A stretch of 64,000 nucleotides of DNA, taken from NCBI RefSeq assembly GCF_017368455.1, contig NZ_JAFNJU010000012.1, positions 1 through 64,000 of the forward strand, read 5' to 3'. The notes beneath the pieces were generated by a model. That model did not search any database. It worked only from the letters and a program-made list of their open reading frames with translations, and was not told the DNA's origin. How positions within the stretch are numbered: the stretch's first letter is position 1; every line of letters starts with the position of its first letter. Positions 1 through 8,464 of this stretch are shown here, piece after piece. The position numbers were made by a program, and so were the translations under genes. This DNA comes from Proteiniclasticum aestuarii. GTDB lineage: Bacteria; Bacillota; Clostridia; Clostridiales; Clostridiaceae.

Positions 1-54
1 CAGGGTGTGAAGATGAAACCAGTAGACGGAAAGAACGAGAAATGCGGACAGTGA
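1..54 (+). CDS. possible 3' end of an upstream gene (partial)
   Basis: Frame 1 is open from the window edge to a TGA at 52-54, giving 17 codons of a hydrophilic tail that includes a lone Cys close to the end. Frame 3 is also open, to a stop just before position 71, so the reading frame is not certain. Nothing can be said about function. The next gene follows after a short gap with a GGAGG-type site at 58-63. Confidence 0.25.
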   Translation, partial: QGVKMKPVDGKNEKCGQ

Positions 55-70
55 AACGGAGGAAGAAAAT

Positions 71-565
71 ATGAAACTGTATATGAAACAGAAAGTCTTT
101 TCCTGGAGAGACAGATTCTACATCAAGGATGAAAATGAAGCGGACAGATATTATGTGGAGGGAGAGCTGTTCTCCTGGCGAAAGAAGCTCCATGTGTATG
201 ATATGTCCGGTGCGGAAGTGGCCTTCATAGAGCAGAAGGTCTGGAGCTTTCTGCCCAAGTTCTATGTCTATACAGACGGAGAAATGATCGCTGAAATCGT
301 CAAGGAGTTCACCTTCTTCAAACCCAGATACTCCATATCGGGACTGGACTGGGACGTTTCGGGGGATTTCTGGTCTCATGAGTACGAGATTCTGGAGAGA
401 AACAGCCTGGTGGTATCCATCCACAAGGAATGGTTCACCTGGGGAGACGCCTATGTCATCGACATCGAAGAAGAAAGAAATGAGGTTCATGCGCTGGCAG
501 TGGTGCTGGCCATCGATGCGGTGATGCAGGCCCAGGGAAGTGCGGCAGCAGGTTCTGCAAACTAG
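71..565 (+). CDS. LURF-one-related (YxjI-like, tubby C-terminal fold) protein
   Basis: The 164-residue protein shows the repeating short beta-strand pattern of the LURF-one-related/YxjI family (DUF567), with alternating 'FSWRDRFYI' and 'FSWRKKLHVYD' blocks near the N terminus and a matching 'FTWGDAYVIDI' block near residues 120-135. It has no signal peptide or membrane segment, so it is probably cytoplasmic. The family folds as a 12-strand barrel around a central helix; its biochemical role in bacteria is not established. The ATG at 71 sits 7-10 bases after a GGAGG site (58-63). A short Ala-rich tail ends the protein. Confidence 0.8.
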   Translation: MKLYMKQKVFSWRDRFYIKDENEADRYYVEGELFSWRKKLHVYDMSGAEVAFIEQKVWSFLPKFYVYTDGEMIAEIVKEFTFFKPRYSISGLDWDVSGDFWSHEYEILERNSLVVSIHKEWFTWGDAYVIDIEEERNEVHALAVVLAIDAVMQAQGSAAAGSAN

Positions 566-642
566 TTCATCGTTCAGAAATCCTTCATATTGTTCTGGTA
601 GAATGGAAGACAGAATTCTACAGGGCTGAAGGAGTGAGGAGA

Positions 643-1110
643 ATGAATGCAAGTGCGGAAACAGTTGAAGCCTATCTTGAAACGCTTCCGGAGGAGCGCA
701 GAGAGGCCGTGGAGAAACTGAGGGAGACGATACTGAGGCATCTGCCCAAGGGCTTTGAGGAAACCATATCCTACGGCATGATCGGGTACGTGGTACCCCT
801 TTCAGTCTATCCTGAGGGATATCATGCAGCGAAGGGGGAACCTCTTCCGTTCATGAGTCTGGCTTCCCAGAAAAATCATATTGCGCTGTACCATATGGGC
901 CTGTATGCGAAACCGCATCTGGAAGAATGGTTCAGAGAAGAATATGAGAAAAGAGTGACACCAAAGCTTGATATGGGGAAAAGCTGCATTCGGCTGAAGA
1001 AGATGGATCAGATTCCCTATGACCTCATCGGAGAACTCTCGGAGAAAATCACCGTGGAAGAATATATCCGGGCCTATGAAGAGGCCATGGAAAACAGAAA
1101 GAAAAAATAG
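643..1110 (+). CDS. DUF1801 / YdhG-like domain protein
   Basis: This protein of about 155 residues matches the DUF1801/YdhG-type pattern: an N-terminal helix ('VEAYLETLPEERREAVEKLR'), then 'FEETISYGMIGYVVPL' and 'FMSLASQKNHIALYHMG'. Members are small cytoplasmic proteins of unclear function and are distant relatives of the frataxin-like YdhG fold. An in-frame GTG lies at 634, but AAGGAG at 629-634 is ideally spaced (8 nt) from the ATG at 643, so that start is preferred. The C terminus is Lys-rich. A strong hairpin terminator follows at 1118-1156. Confidence 0.75.
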   Translation: MNASAETVEAYLETLPEERREAVEKLRETILRHLPKGFEETISYGMIGYVVPLSVYPEGYHAAKGEPLPFMSLASQKNHIALYHMGLYAKPHLEEWFREEYEKRVTPKLDMGKSCIRLKKMDQIPYDLIGELSEKITVEEYIRAYEEAMENRKKK

Positions 1111-1117
1111 TCAAAGG

Positions 1118-1156
1118 AAAAGAAGCAGTGACGGAAAAATCCGCACTGCTTCTTTT
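1118..1156. terminator. bidirectional hairpin terminator
   Basis: A 13-bp perfect stem (AAAAGAAGCAGTG against CACTGCTTCTTTT) has an inner CGG/CCG pairing and an A-rich/T-rich edge on both strands. It lies between the convergent DUF1801 gene and the yeiH-like gene and probably ends both. Confidence 0.85.
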
Positions 1157-1200
1157 GACGAGAAAAATAGAAGTGTAAGATTCCACTTCCTGGAATCAGC

Positions 1201-2223
1201 CTAGACCTGTCCCAGAAACTGCTGCACCATGAAGGAGACCACCACCACCAGGGTGGAGATGAGAAAGCCATGGAGCATGGGTTTCATGCCGGATTTCGCC
1301 ACCTGCGAGAAGTTCGTCTTCAGGCCTATGGCGCCTAGGGACATGACCATGATGAACTTGCTCAGGGAAGAAAGGGAAGTGCTGATGGCCTCTGGAACAT
1401 AGCCGGTGCTTTTCACAGCCACCATCATCAGGAAAAAGAGGATGAACCAGGGGAAGATCTTCTTGAGATCCACCTTAGCAGCGGCGGATTTCGACGTTTC
1501 GAGCTGCTTCTTTCGTTCCAGTCTTTCATTGATATAGGAGAAGAGCAGCACGATGGGCACGATGGAAAGGGTTCTGGTGAGCTTCACGATGACGGCAAAC
1601 TGACCGGCGGCATCAGAAAAGGCATAGCCTGCCGCCACAACGGAAGAGGTGTCGTTGACAGCGGTCCCCGCCCACAGCCCGAATCCGAGATCCGACATCA
1701 TGAAGTAGCTGCCCATGATGGGAAAGAGCACCACCATGATGATGTCGAAGATGAAGGTGGCGGAGATGCCGTAGGCGATGTCACTGTCCTTGGCATCAAT
1801 GACAGGAGCAATGGCTGCAATGGCAGATCCTCCACAGATTCCCGTACCTGCCGAGATGAGACTGGACAGTTTCCAGTCCATACCCAGAACCTTTCCCAGA
1901 AGATATCCCCCACCGAAGGCGGTGACAAGGGTGAAGGTCATGACGATGAGGGAAAACTTCCCCACAGAAAGAATCTGTCCGAAACTGAGTCCCAGGCCCA
2001 TGAGGACGATGGAAAACTTCAGCAGTTTCTTCGATGTGAAGACCAGACCTTCTCTGGCTGTACTCATGGATGAGACCAGAGGATTCAGGGCCATGCCAAT
2101 GAGAAGGGCAAAGACACCTGCGCTGATCAGATGTACGGGCAGCGCTTCACTGATGAAATAGGATACTAGAGCCAGGAATCCTGAAATCAGGACACCAGGC
2201 AGGATGGATGTGATTTTGTTCAT
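1201..2223 (-). CDS. YeiH-type putative sulfate/sulfite exporter (UPF0324)
   Basis: This is a 340-residue integral membrane protein with about ten hydrophobic helices and the family-typical 'GTGICGGSAIAAIAPVIDA' stretch near residues 135-155 and 'AGTAVNDTSSVVAAGYAFSD' near 190-210. UPF0324/YeiH proteins are annotated as putative sulfate or sulfite exporters; transport has not been shown for most. The ATG at 2223 is chosen because GGAG lies 8 nt upstream; the longer frame begins with 14 poorly supported residues. It is divergent from a LysR-type regulator (2339), the usual yeiH/LysR arrangement, which suggests direct control by that protein. Confidence 0.88.
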   Translation of the reverse strand: MNKITSILPGVLISGFLALVSYFISEALPVHLISAGVFALLIGMALNPLVSSMSTAREGLVFTSKKLLKFSIVLMGLGLSFGQILSVGKFSLIVMTFTLVTAFGGGYLLGKVLGMDWKLSSLISAGTGICGGSAIAAIAPVIDAKDSDIAYGISATFIFDIIMVVLFPIMGSYFMMSDLGFGLWAGTAVNDTSSVVAAGYAFSDAAGQFAVIVKLTRTLSIVPIVLLFSYINERLERKKQLETSKSAAAKVDLKKIFPWFILFFLMMVAVKSTGYVPEAISTSLSSLSKFIMVMSLGAIGLKTNFSQVAKSGMKPMLHGFLISTLVVVVSFMVQQFLGQV

Positions 2224-2338
2224 GTTGTCATCTCCAATGCTATAAGTTCTTATTGATTCTATCATGAATCCATTATAAAATATAATTATGATTATTAATG
2301 ATAAGATTATAAATATTTATAGAAAGGGATGATGATCA

Positions 2339-3232
2339 ATGGTGGATTCGAAACTGATCTCCTTCATGAGCATTGTGAGAAATAAAAGCTATACAGAAGC
2401 CGCAAAGGAGCTGAATCTGACTCAGCCTGCCATCAGCCATCAGATGCGGCAGCTGGAAGAGGAATATGCAGCCAGATTCTTCATCTATGAGGGAAGAAAG
2501 CTTCTGCTTACGGAGGCAGGCCAGATTCTGTACACCCATGCGGAGAGCGCCGTGGCCAGGGAAAGGATGCTGAAGGAGAAACTTGAAGGACTTCATAACC
2601 GAAGAAAAGAAGTGAAATTCGGAGCGACCCTCACCATTGGAGAGTTTACCATAGCACCTTATCTGAAGGAGCTTTTCGAGACCTTTCCCCAATACCATTT
2701 ATCCATGCTGGTGGATAACACAAGAAATCTTATGGAAATGCTGAACAAAGGAGAAATCCACTTCGCACTCATAGAGGGACTGTTTCCGAAGGATCACTAC
2801 GAAACGAGGCTCCTGAAAACCTGTGACTTCATCCTGATCACCACTAAGGACCATGATATTTCGAGGAGAGAAAAAGTAGTGCTGGAGGACCTCCTTCATG
2901 AAAAGCTCATCATCAGGGAAAAGGGCTCCGGTTCCAGGGAAATCCTGGAAAGAGCCCTGGATGAACGAAACAGAAATCTAAATAGCTTCTGTGAAGTCAT
3001 GGAGATCGGTAATGTGAACATCATGAAGAAGATGGTCATGGAGGGTATGGGCATCAGCTTCATGTACCGGGATGCGGCTCTTCCAGAGCTTCAATCGGGA
3101 GAACTTGTAGAGGTATCTGTAGAAAATTTCTCAATGGAACGAGAGTTCAATTTCGTTCAGATGAAGGATGATGTGATTTCCGTTGAAAATCAGGAGGTTC
3201 TCGATTTTATCAGCAATAAACTGCATCGGTAG
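2339..3232 (+). CDS. LysR-family transcriptional regulator
   Basis: This is a 297-residue protein of standard LysR length. The N-terminal winged HTH is clear ('SYTEAAKELNLTQPAISHQM', residues 17-36), followed by a linker helix and a periplasmic-binding-protein-like effector domain (about 90-295). It is divergent from the YeiH-like exporter, and the short 115-bp AT-rich intergenic region (2224-2338) contains the dyad ATTAT-N5-ATAAT, plausible as a LysR site. The ATG at 2339 follows an AAGGG site. Family knowledge suggests activation of the exporter gene by a small sulfur or anion ligand; the ligand is not predictable here. Confidence 0.88.
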   Translation: MVDSKLISFMSIVRNKSYTEAAKELNLTQPAISHQMRQLEEEYAARFFIYEGRKLLLTEAGQILYTHAESAVARERMLKEKLEGLHNRRKEVKFGATLTIGEFTIAPYLKELFETFPQYHLSMLVDNTRNLMEMLNKGEIHFALIEGLFPKDHYETRLLKTCDFILITTKDHDISRREKVVLEDLLHEKLIIREKGSGSREILERALDERNRNLNSFCEVMEIGNVNIMKKMVMEGMGISFMYRDAALPELQSGELVEVSVENFSMEREFNFVQMKDDVISVENQEVLDFISNKLHR

Positions 3233-3400
3233 AGATAACATGAAAACAGTCCTGCAGGAAAGACCACCACTGATTCCATAAAAAATGTTCAGTTGCTGTG
3301 CATTACTACTAAGAATTCCCGCTTCATTTTGTTAAAAAATTAATTACCAGGGGTATATCAGCATTGAAATTATAATAAAATTCAAATTTCAGGATTGGTA

Positions 3401-3429
3401 TTGACCCTTTCGAAGGATAAATGTATAGT
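3401..3429 (+). promoter_or_regulatory. sigma-A-type promoter of the Tat cassette
   Basis: TTGACC at 3401-3406 and TATAGT at 3424-3429 are 17 bp apart. The predicted transcript starts near 3436 and leaves about a 65-nt leader before the ATG at 3503. Confidence 0.6.
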
Positions 3430-3502
3430 AAATGAAGAAGTTAGATATTTATCAAACTTTCTATTTATTGTTAAAAAATATATAATCGGAAGGGGAAAAA
3501 TC

Positions 3503-4201
3503 ATGAGCGAAGCAAACAAGAATGAAAAAGTGTATTCAAGACGAGATATGTTGAAGACCGCAGGAAAAACAGCAGTTGGGGTAGCTGCCGTTTCATTTAT
3601 TCCTTCATTTTTAACAGGATGCGATAAAAAAGTGGAACTTCCATCCAAGGAAGTGCTTGCCTATGAATATGTAGAAGCAAGTGAAGATGCGCCAACCTAT
3701 CCATATCCTTACCAGAAGCTTGATGTGGCAACTGCCATGGAAAGAGGCTATGCGGGATACTACAACAAGGGCGGCTGCTGCAGAGGTGTTGTGGATGCGG
3801 TCATAGGAGAACTGGGAGACAAGGCGGGATATCCATGGAACCAGATTCCAGTGGATGTATTTGCCAATGGAGCAACAGGTTTCGGTATAGGTTCCCTATG
3901 CGGAGCCATTGCTGGTGCTGCCACATGCATCGGTTTTGCCATTCCACCAGAAGATGCACCAGCAGTAACAGCGGAGCTTTTCAAATGGTACACAAGCACG
4001 GAGCTTCCAACCTACAAGCCAGATGTTGATGTGGATTCATTGGTTTCACCAAGTGTCAACTGCATTGATTCCGTCGGACAGTTCATGGAAGTGTCAGGAT
4101 ACGGAATGAAGGATCCTGAAAGAAAAGCAAGATGTGCTGGTCTTACTGCTGATGCTGCAGGCAAGGTAGTGGAACTGATCAACAAGTACTACAATCTGTA
4201 A
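3503..4201 (+). CDS. Tat-exported lipoprotein, C_GCAxxG_C_C family
   Basis: The 232-residue product begins with a twin-arginine signal ('YSRRDMLKTAGKTAVG', about residues 10-25), a hydrophobic core, and then 'LTGC' as a lipobox, so it is likely exported folded by Tat and lipid-anchored outside the membrane. The mature part carries several Cys residues in the C_GCAxxG_C_C arrangement (GGCCRG near 92, then C near 132, 142 and further pairs towards the C terminus), a family related to split-Soret cytochrome and redox proteins that often bind metal or cofactor. The ATG at 3503 has GGAAGGGG upstream; the open frame from 3395 lacks support. tatA and tatC follow directly, so this is probably the translocon's dedicated substrate. 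Confidence 0.85.
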   Translation: MSEANKNEKVYSRRDMLKTAGKTAVGVAAVSFIPSFLTGCDKKVELPSKEVLAYEYVEASEDAPTYPYPYQKLDVATAMERGYAGYYNKGGCCRGVVDAVIGELGDKAGYPWNQIPVDVFANGATGFGIGSLCGAIAGAATCIGFAIPPEDAPAVTAELFKWYTSTELPTYKPDVDVDSLVSPSVNCIDSVGQFMEVSGYGMKDPERKARCAGLTADAAGKVVELINKYYNL

Positions 4202-4246
4202 AAAACAACGGGAAACAGGAAGCAAATAACAAAGGAGTAGAATAAT

Positions 4247-4444
4247 ATGGGAAAAATAGGAATGACTGAGCTTATACTGATCTTATCCATCGCACTGGTC
4301 ATCTTCGGGCCCTCCAAACTGCCTGCCATAGGCAAGTCCATCGGAGAAGCCATCGGTCAGTTCAAGTCTCATGCGAATAAACTGACAGAGGATGTCATGA
4401 CCCCAGCTGACGATGTGAAGAAAGATGAAAAAAAAGAAAACTAA
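4247..4444 (+). CDS. tatA: twin-arginine translocase subunit TatA
   Basis: This is a 65-residue TatA/E-type protein: one N-terminal membrane helix (residues 5-20), the diagnostic 'FGPSKLPAIGKSIGEAIGQF' hinge and amphipathic helix, and a charged tail. TatA forms the pore-like part of the Tat system that moves folded proteins across the membrane. The gene overlaps tatC by 20 bp and lies 45 bp after the Tat lipoprotein gene, so the three form one operon. No TatB is present, as is usual in Gram-positive minimal TatAC systems. Confidence 0.95.
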   Translation: MGKIGMTELILILSIALVIFGPSKLPAIGKSIGEAIGQFKSHANKLTEDVMTPADDVKKDEKKEN

Positions 4445-5165
4445 AAGAAGCAAGGATGACAAGCTCACCCTGGTGGAGCATCTCACTGAACTGAGGAACA
4501 GAATCATCTACATGGCTGTAGCACTTGTTGCAGCCATTCTTCTCAGTTATAATTTCTCAGAGATTCTTGTGAAGGATATGATCGGCATTGTACCGGACAT
4601 AAACTTTGTCTTCATCTCTCCGGCGGAGCTTCTGCTGTCCTATATCAAGATTGCGGTGATCATCGGACTGGTGGTTTCAGCACCCTTTCTCATCACCCAG
4701 ATCTGGCTTTTCGTAAGCCCGGGTCTTGAAAAGAAGGAACGAAGAACCATCGTCTTCTCCCTTCTCTTTGGTGGAGTCTTCTTCATCATAGGCGGCGTAT
4801 TTGCCTACATCGTGGTACTGCCGCTGATGATTCAGTTCTTCATCGGGTTCCAGATGGAAGGCATCGAGGAGATGATCAGCTTCAGCAGCTATCTATCTCT
4901 GGTGATGAATACCGTTCTTTCCTTCGGGCTGATTTTTGAGATGCCCAGCATCATGGTCATACTCACAAGACTTGGGGTGGTCCGGTCGAAGTTTCTGAGA
5001 CAGAACCGGAAGTACATCATTCTGGTGATCTTTGTCCTGGCGGCGGTCCTTACACCACCGGATATAATCTCCCAGGCCCTTCTTGCACTGCCGATGATCC
5101 TTCTATTCGAACTGGGTATATTCTTATCGAGGATTGTGGAGCGCAAGCGGGATGTGGGTGAGTAA
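4425..5165 (+). CDS. tatC: twin-arginine translocase subunit TatC
   Basis: The 246-residue protein has six membrane helices and TatC signatures: the N-terminal 'LVEHLTELRNRI' (residues 12-23), which docks the RR signal, and 'LTPPDIISQALLALPM' near the C terminus. TatC is the signal-recognition core of the Tat translocon. The ATG at 4425 lies inside tatA, consistent with translational coupling. The Lys-rich first ten residues come from this overlap. A hairpin terminator follows at 5195-5231. Confidence 0.95.
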   Translation: MKKKKTKRSKDDKLTLVEHLTELRNRIIYMAVALVAAILLSYNFSEILVKDMIGIVPDINFVFISPAELLLSYIKIAVIIGLVVSAPFLITQIWLFVSPGLEKKERRTIVFSLLFGGVFFIIGGVFAYIVVLPLMIQFFIGFQMEGIEEMISFSSYLSLVMNTVLSFGLIFEMPSIMVILTRLGVVRSKFLRQNRKYIILVIFVLAAVLTPPDIISQALLALPMILLFELGIFLSRIVERKRDVGE

Positions 5166-5194
5166 AAGCTTAGATCTATACTGAATATAAACAG

Positions 5195-5231
5195 GATGCT
5201 GTATGCGGGATGTCCCCCCGTATGCAGCATC
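5195..5231 (+). terminator. hairpin terminator after tatC
   Basis: GATGCTGTATGCGGG pairs with CCCGTATGCAGCATC (two wobble or mismatch positions) and is followed by CTTTG. It closes the Tat operon. Confidence 0.65.
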
Positions 5232-5375
5232 TTTGATTGTAAGGCGGATTTCAGGCTGAGCTCTTCAGACGCCTTTATCTGATCTGCCTCGAAATGGATG
5301 ATTCATTCATACAGAATTAACATGATTACGGTATAATCTAACCTGATAATGAATAAAATCAAAGGAGACTGGACT

Positions 5376-7037
5376 ATGAGAATACTGGTGATTGGAGCAG
5401 TTGCAGCGGGAACATCCGCTGCGGCAAAAGCAAGAAGAAACGATGAAGAGGCGGAAATCGTCATCTATGAGAAAGATACCCATATCTCCTATTCCGGATG
5501 CGGGATGCCGTATTATATCGGCGGGGAAATCGAAAACGGGGAAGAACTTACCCCCAGAAATCCTGAGTTTTTCAGGAACAAATACAATGTGAACATCCGG
5601 ACGGAACATGAAGTGCTGAAGCTGGATAAAGAAAAGAAGGAGCTCACAGTGAAGAACCTGGTGACAGGGGAAGTGTTCACGGATTCTTACGACAGACTCA
5701 TTCTCGCCACAGGAGCCCGGTCAGTGGTCCCTCCGATAAAGGGGGCTGACAATGAGCATGTATTCACTTTGAGAAACATCAATGACATGTATAAGATTAA
5801 ACGGTACATCAACAACCGATCGCCAAAAAAAGCGGTGATTGTGGGTACCGGGTTCATCGGCCTTGAAATGGCGGAGAACCTGAAAGGCCTCGGTATAGAA
5901 GTGACCATGGTGGAGCTGCTCCCTCAGGTTTCTCCGGGACTGGATCCGGATATGGCCATTCTGGTGGAGGAACATCTGGAAAAGAAAGGGGTCAGAGTCA
6001 TCACGGGTACCTCAGCCAGGGAGATTTCTGAAAGAAACGTCTTTCTGTCCGATGAGAAAAGACTGGATGCGGATCTTGTGATTCTCGCCACTGGGGTAAA
6101 GCCCAATGTGAAGCTGGCAGAGGAAGCTGGGATTCTACTGGGAGAGACAGGTGCCATCCGGGTCAACACCTTCATGGAAACCTCCCAGGAAGGGATCTAC
6201 GCTGCAGGAGACTGCATCGAGCAGTATCATGTTGTCACCGGAAAACCGGTCTACAGACCCCTGGGTTCCACGGCCAACAAGACCGGAAGAATCGCCGGAA
6301 ACAACATCACGGGAGGAAGTCTTGAGTTCAGAGGGGTTCTGGGCACAGGAATCTACAAGGTCTTTGATCTCACCGTAGCCCAGACGGGGCTCACGGAAAG
6401 AGAAGCGCTCAAGGAAGGATATGAAATCTCCGTAAGTCACAACATCAAGCCGGATCGTCCGGCATATATGGGCGGAAAGGAAATGACCATAAAATCCGTG
6501 GCAGACAGGAAGGATGGAAGACTGCTGGGTGTTCAGATCGTAGGTCCGGAAGGTGTGGACAAGCGGATCGATGTGTTCGTTTCACTGATCACCTTCGGAG
6601 CCAAGGTGCAGGATCTTGTGCATCTGGACCTGGCCTATGCCCCACCATTTTCCACCACAAAAGATCCGGTCATGTACACAGGCATGATCCAGGAAAATGC
6701 CATCTTCGGGAATCGGCCCCTTATGAACAGTGACAAGCTGGATGAACTCATGGCATCAGGGAAGAAAGTCAGAATCATTGACACGAGAGTGGAGAAGCAG
6801 TTTGGCGCATCCCATGTGGACCATGCGGAAAACCTGCCCCACGGGGTCATCAGAGAGAAGATGAAGGACCTTCCAAAGGACACCATCATCATCACCTACT
6901 GCAATAAGGGAACCACTGGCAATGCCGTGCAGAATATTCTCCTGAATCGTGGACTGAAGGAAGTCTACAACCTCTCCGGAGGTCATAAGACCTATACGAG
7001 GTACAGGCTTCTGAAGAAGAGATCAGAAAAGAAGTAG
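5376..7037 (+). CDS. CoA-disulfide reductase-type flavoprotein with C-terminal rhodanese domain
   Basis: The protein has about 553 residues. Residues 1-440 form a pyridine-nucleotide-disulfide oxidoreductase: an FAD-binding start ('MRILVIGAVAAGTSAAAKAR'), the single active Cys in 'SYSGCGMPYYIGG' (near residue 43), an NAD(P)H-binding 'VIVGTGFIGLEMAENLKGLG', and 'GIYAAGDC'. Residues 450-550 are a rhodanese domain with active Cys in 'IITYCNKGTTGN'. The family comprises CoA-disulfide/CoA-persulfide reductases that handle sulfane sulfur and thiol redox in the cytoplasm. AAAGGAG at 5361-5367 is 8 nt from the ATG at 5376, so the upstream ATG at 5349 is unlikely. It is monocistronic, ending at the terminator at 7061-7100. 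Confidence 0.92.
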   Translation: MRILVIGAVAAGTSAAAKARRNDEEAEIVIYEKDTHISYSGCGMPYYIGGEIENGEELTPRNPEFFRNKYNVNIRTEHEVLKLDKEKKELTVKNLVTGEVFTDSYDRLILATGARSVVPPIKGADNEHVFTLRNINDMYKIKRYINNRSPKKAVIVGTGFIGLEMAENLKGLGIEVTMVELLPQVSPGLDPDMAILVEEHLEKKGVRVITGTSAREISERNVFLSDEKRLDADLVILATGVKPNVKLAEEAGILLGETGAIRVNTFMETSQEGIYAAGDCIEQYHVVTGKPVYRPLGSTANKTGRIAGNNITGGSLEFRGVLGTGIYKVFDLTVAQTGLTEREALKEGYEISVSHNIKPDRPAYMGGKEMTIKSVADRKDGRLLGVQIVGPEGVDKRIDVFVSLITFGAKVQDLVHLDLAYAPPFSTTKDPVMYTGMIQENAIFGNRPLMNSDKLDELMASGKKVRIIDTRVEKQFGASHVDHAENLPHGVIREKMKDLPKDTIIITYCNKGTTGNAVQNILLNRGLKEVYNLSGGHKTYTRYRLLKKRSEKK

Positions 7038-7060
7038 AAAATACATAAGTAGATAAAATA

Positions 7061-7100
7061 GAGGCTGGAAACCGAAATGTCAATTTCGGTTTCCAGCCTC
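7061..7100. terminator. bidirectional hairpin terminator
   Basis: There is an 18-bp perfect stem (7061-7078 with 7083-7100) and a four-base loop, flanked by TTTAA on the + side and an A-rich stretch on the other. It separates the flavoprotein gene from the convergent acetyltransferase gene. Confidence 0.9.
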
Positions 7101-7112
7101 TTTAAGGTTTCC

Positions 7113-7646
7113 CTATTTTTCCAGCACATCATGATAATCTTCATTCTTTGTGAGAATCGCCTGGGCGAATTCACAGACAGGTCTGATTTTCCTGTTTTCC
7201 TTTCTTGCCCGCTCCACCACTGCGGTGATGAGCTTCTTGCCTACACCCTGACCACTGAATCCGTCATGGACATAGGTGTGATTCACCACCAGGATGTCCT
7301 CACCTACATTGTCAAAGAGGATCTCACCGGCTTCGATGTCTTCCTCATTCATCAGATAGATTCTATTCTCTTCATGTTCCACTCTCATTTTGTTGCCTCC
7401 TCGCATTCCGTTATGAACAATATACTGCAGCGCACCACTGGGGCAGCGATGGATGAGCGCCATGAGATTTTCCTTTTCAGGTTCTCCATCGGGTAGAATC
7501 CAGGGCCTCTTTCTCACGTTGAAGACACTGCGGTTTCCTTTGACGCAGACCGCGGAATGGATGCATAGATCCAGTCTGAAATAGACATCCATCACGGTTC
7601 CATAGTATTTTCGATATCCTTTGGCAAGCAGTTCCTTTTCGGTCAT
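7113..7646 (-). CDS. [4Fe-4S] mono-cluster domain fused to GNAT-type N-acetyltransferase
   Basis: The 177-residue protein has two parts. Residues 1-80 form a Fer4_19-like domain with Cys in 'LCIHSAVCVKG' and a later 'RCPSGAL', the pattern of small one-cluster ferredoxin-like domains. Residues 85-175 resemble the short YjdJ/GNAT type ('HTYVHDGFSGQGVGKKLITAVVERARKENRKIRPVCEFA'), including the acyl-CoA-binding Q/GxGxG/K stretch. A ribosome site AAGGAAGG lies 9 nt before the ATG at 7646; the much longer open frame upstream (to 8276) overlaps another gene antisense and is spurious. Function is unknown; the fusion is recurrent in bacteria. Confidence 0.82.
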   Translation of the reverse strand: MTEKELLAKGYRKYYGTVMDVYFRLDLCIHSAVCVKGNRSVFNVRKRPWILPDGEPEKENLMALIHRCPSGALQYIVHNGMRGGNKMRVEHEENRIYLMNEEDIEAGEILFDNVGEDILVVNHTYVHDGFSGQGVGKKLITAVVERARKENRKIRPVCEFAQAILTKNEDYHDVLEK

Positions 7647-7859
7647 GAAAACATACCTTCCTTGGTGCACTAGTATGAATAGTTCCATTTTATCATAGAG
7701 AAAAAGGTTTTTCACTAAAGAAGGAAAGAAATGCATTTTACACAATGTTTCTTGCTTCTGCAGAACGGATTCACAATGAATCTTTATCCTTTCTTTGAGA
7801 CTCATTAGGAATATAATGGAAGGGAGGAAGAAGGTTGAAAGGTGAAAGGAGAGAGAAGG

Positions 7860-8342
7860 ATGATCAGAGAAGCGAAAGCAAGTGACGCAAGAGAGATTCT
7901 CGGCATCTATGCCCACTATGTGGAAAACACAGCTGTTTCCTTTGAGTATGATGTGCCTGAGGTTTCCGAAATGGAGAGAAGAATCAGAGATAACAAGGAT
8001 AAGTATGAGTATCTGGTTCTGGAGAAGGATGGGCATATCGCAGGTTATGCTTACGGCAGCCGCTTCAGAGACCGGAAAGCCTATGAGAGAACCGTAGAAG
8101 TGTCCGTCTATGTTCATAAGGATGAGCTGAAGAGAGGCTATGGCAGTGCACTGATGAAAGAACTTCTGAAAAGACTGAAGGAGAAAGGCATGAAGACCGC
8201 TGTGGCAGTCGTCACATCGGAAAATGAAGCCAGCAGCAGAGCATTCATGGCTATGGGATTCACCTATGCCGGTCATCTTCCCCAGGTGGGCTATAAACTA
8301 GGAAGCTGGCATGGCATCAATCAGTATTTCAGAATCCTGTAG
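7860..8342 (+). CDS. GNAT N-acetyltransferase, phosphinothricin/methionine-sulfoximine acetyltransferase type
   Basis: This 160-residue GNAT protein starts with 'MIREAKASDAREILGIYAHYVENTAVSFEYD', the pattern of the Pat/Bar/MnaT subfamily. The acetyl-CoA loop is 'HKDELKRGYGSALMKELLKR' (about 90-110), and 'ENEASSRAFMAMGF' plus the terminal 'GSWHGINQYFRIL' complete the fold. These enzymes acetylate free amino groups of glutamate analogues such as phosphinothricin or methionine sulfoximine; the natural substrate here is unknown. AAGGAG at 7847-7852 sets the start at the ATG 7860, not the upstream GTG. It is divergent from the previous acetyltransferase. Confidence 0.85.
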   Translation: MIREAKASDAREILGIYAHYVENTAVSFEYDVPEVSEMERRIRDNKDKYEYLVLEKDGHIAGYAYGSRFRDRKAYERTVEVSVYVHKDELKRGYGSALMKELLKRLKEKGMKTAVAVVTSENEASSRAFMAMGFTYAGHLPQVGYKLGSWHGINQYFRIL

Positions 8343-8464
8343 CATACAGAAGACTATCTTCACGTAATCTTAAAGAAAAAATAAGTGTGTAGAAGTATCG
8401 ATTTAAGTTCCAACAGATAAAGTGAAGATAGAATACCACTATCTGTTTTTTAAGGAGACAAAAC

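Noticed and set aside
7647-8276. N-terminal extension of the ferredoxin/GNAT gene
   Set aside because: The extension runs antisense through the neighbouring acetyltransferase gene; a ribosome site supports the ATG at 7646.
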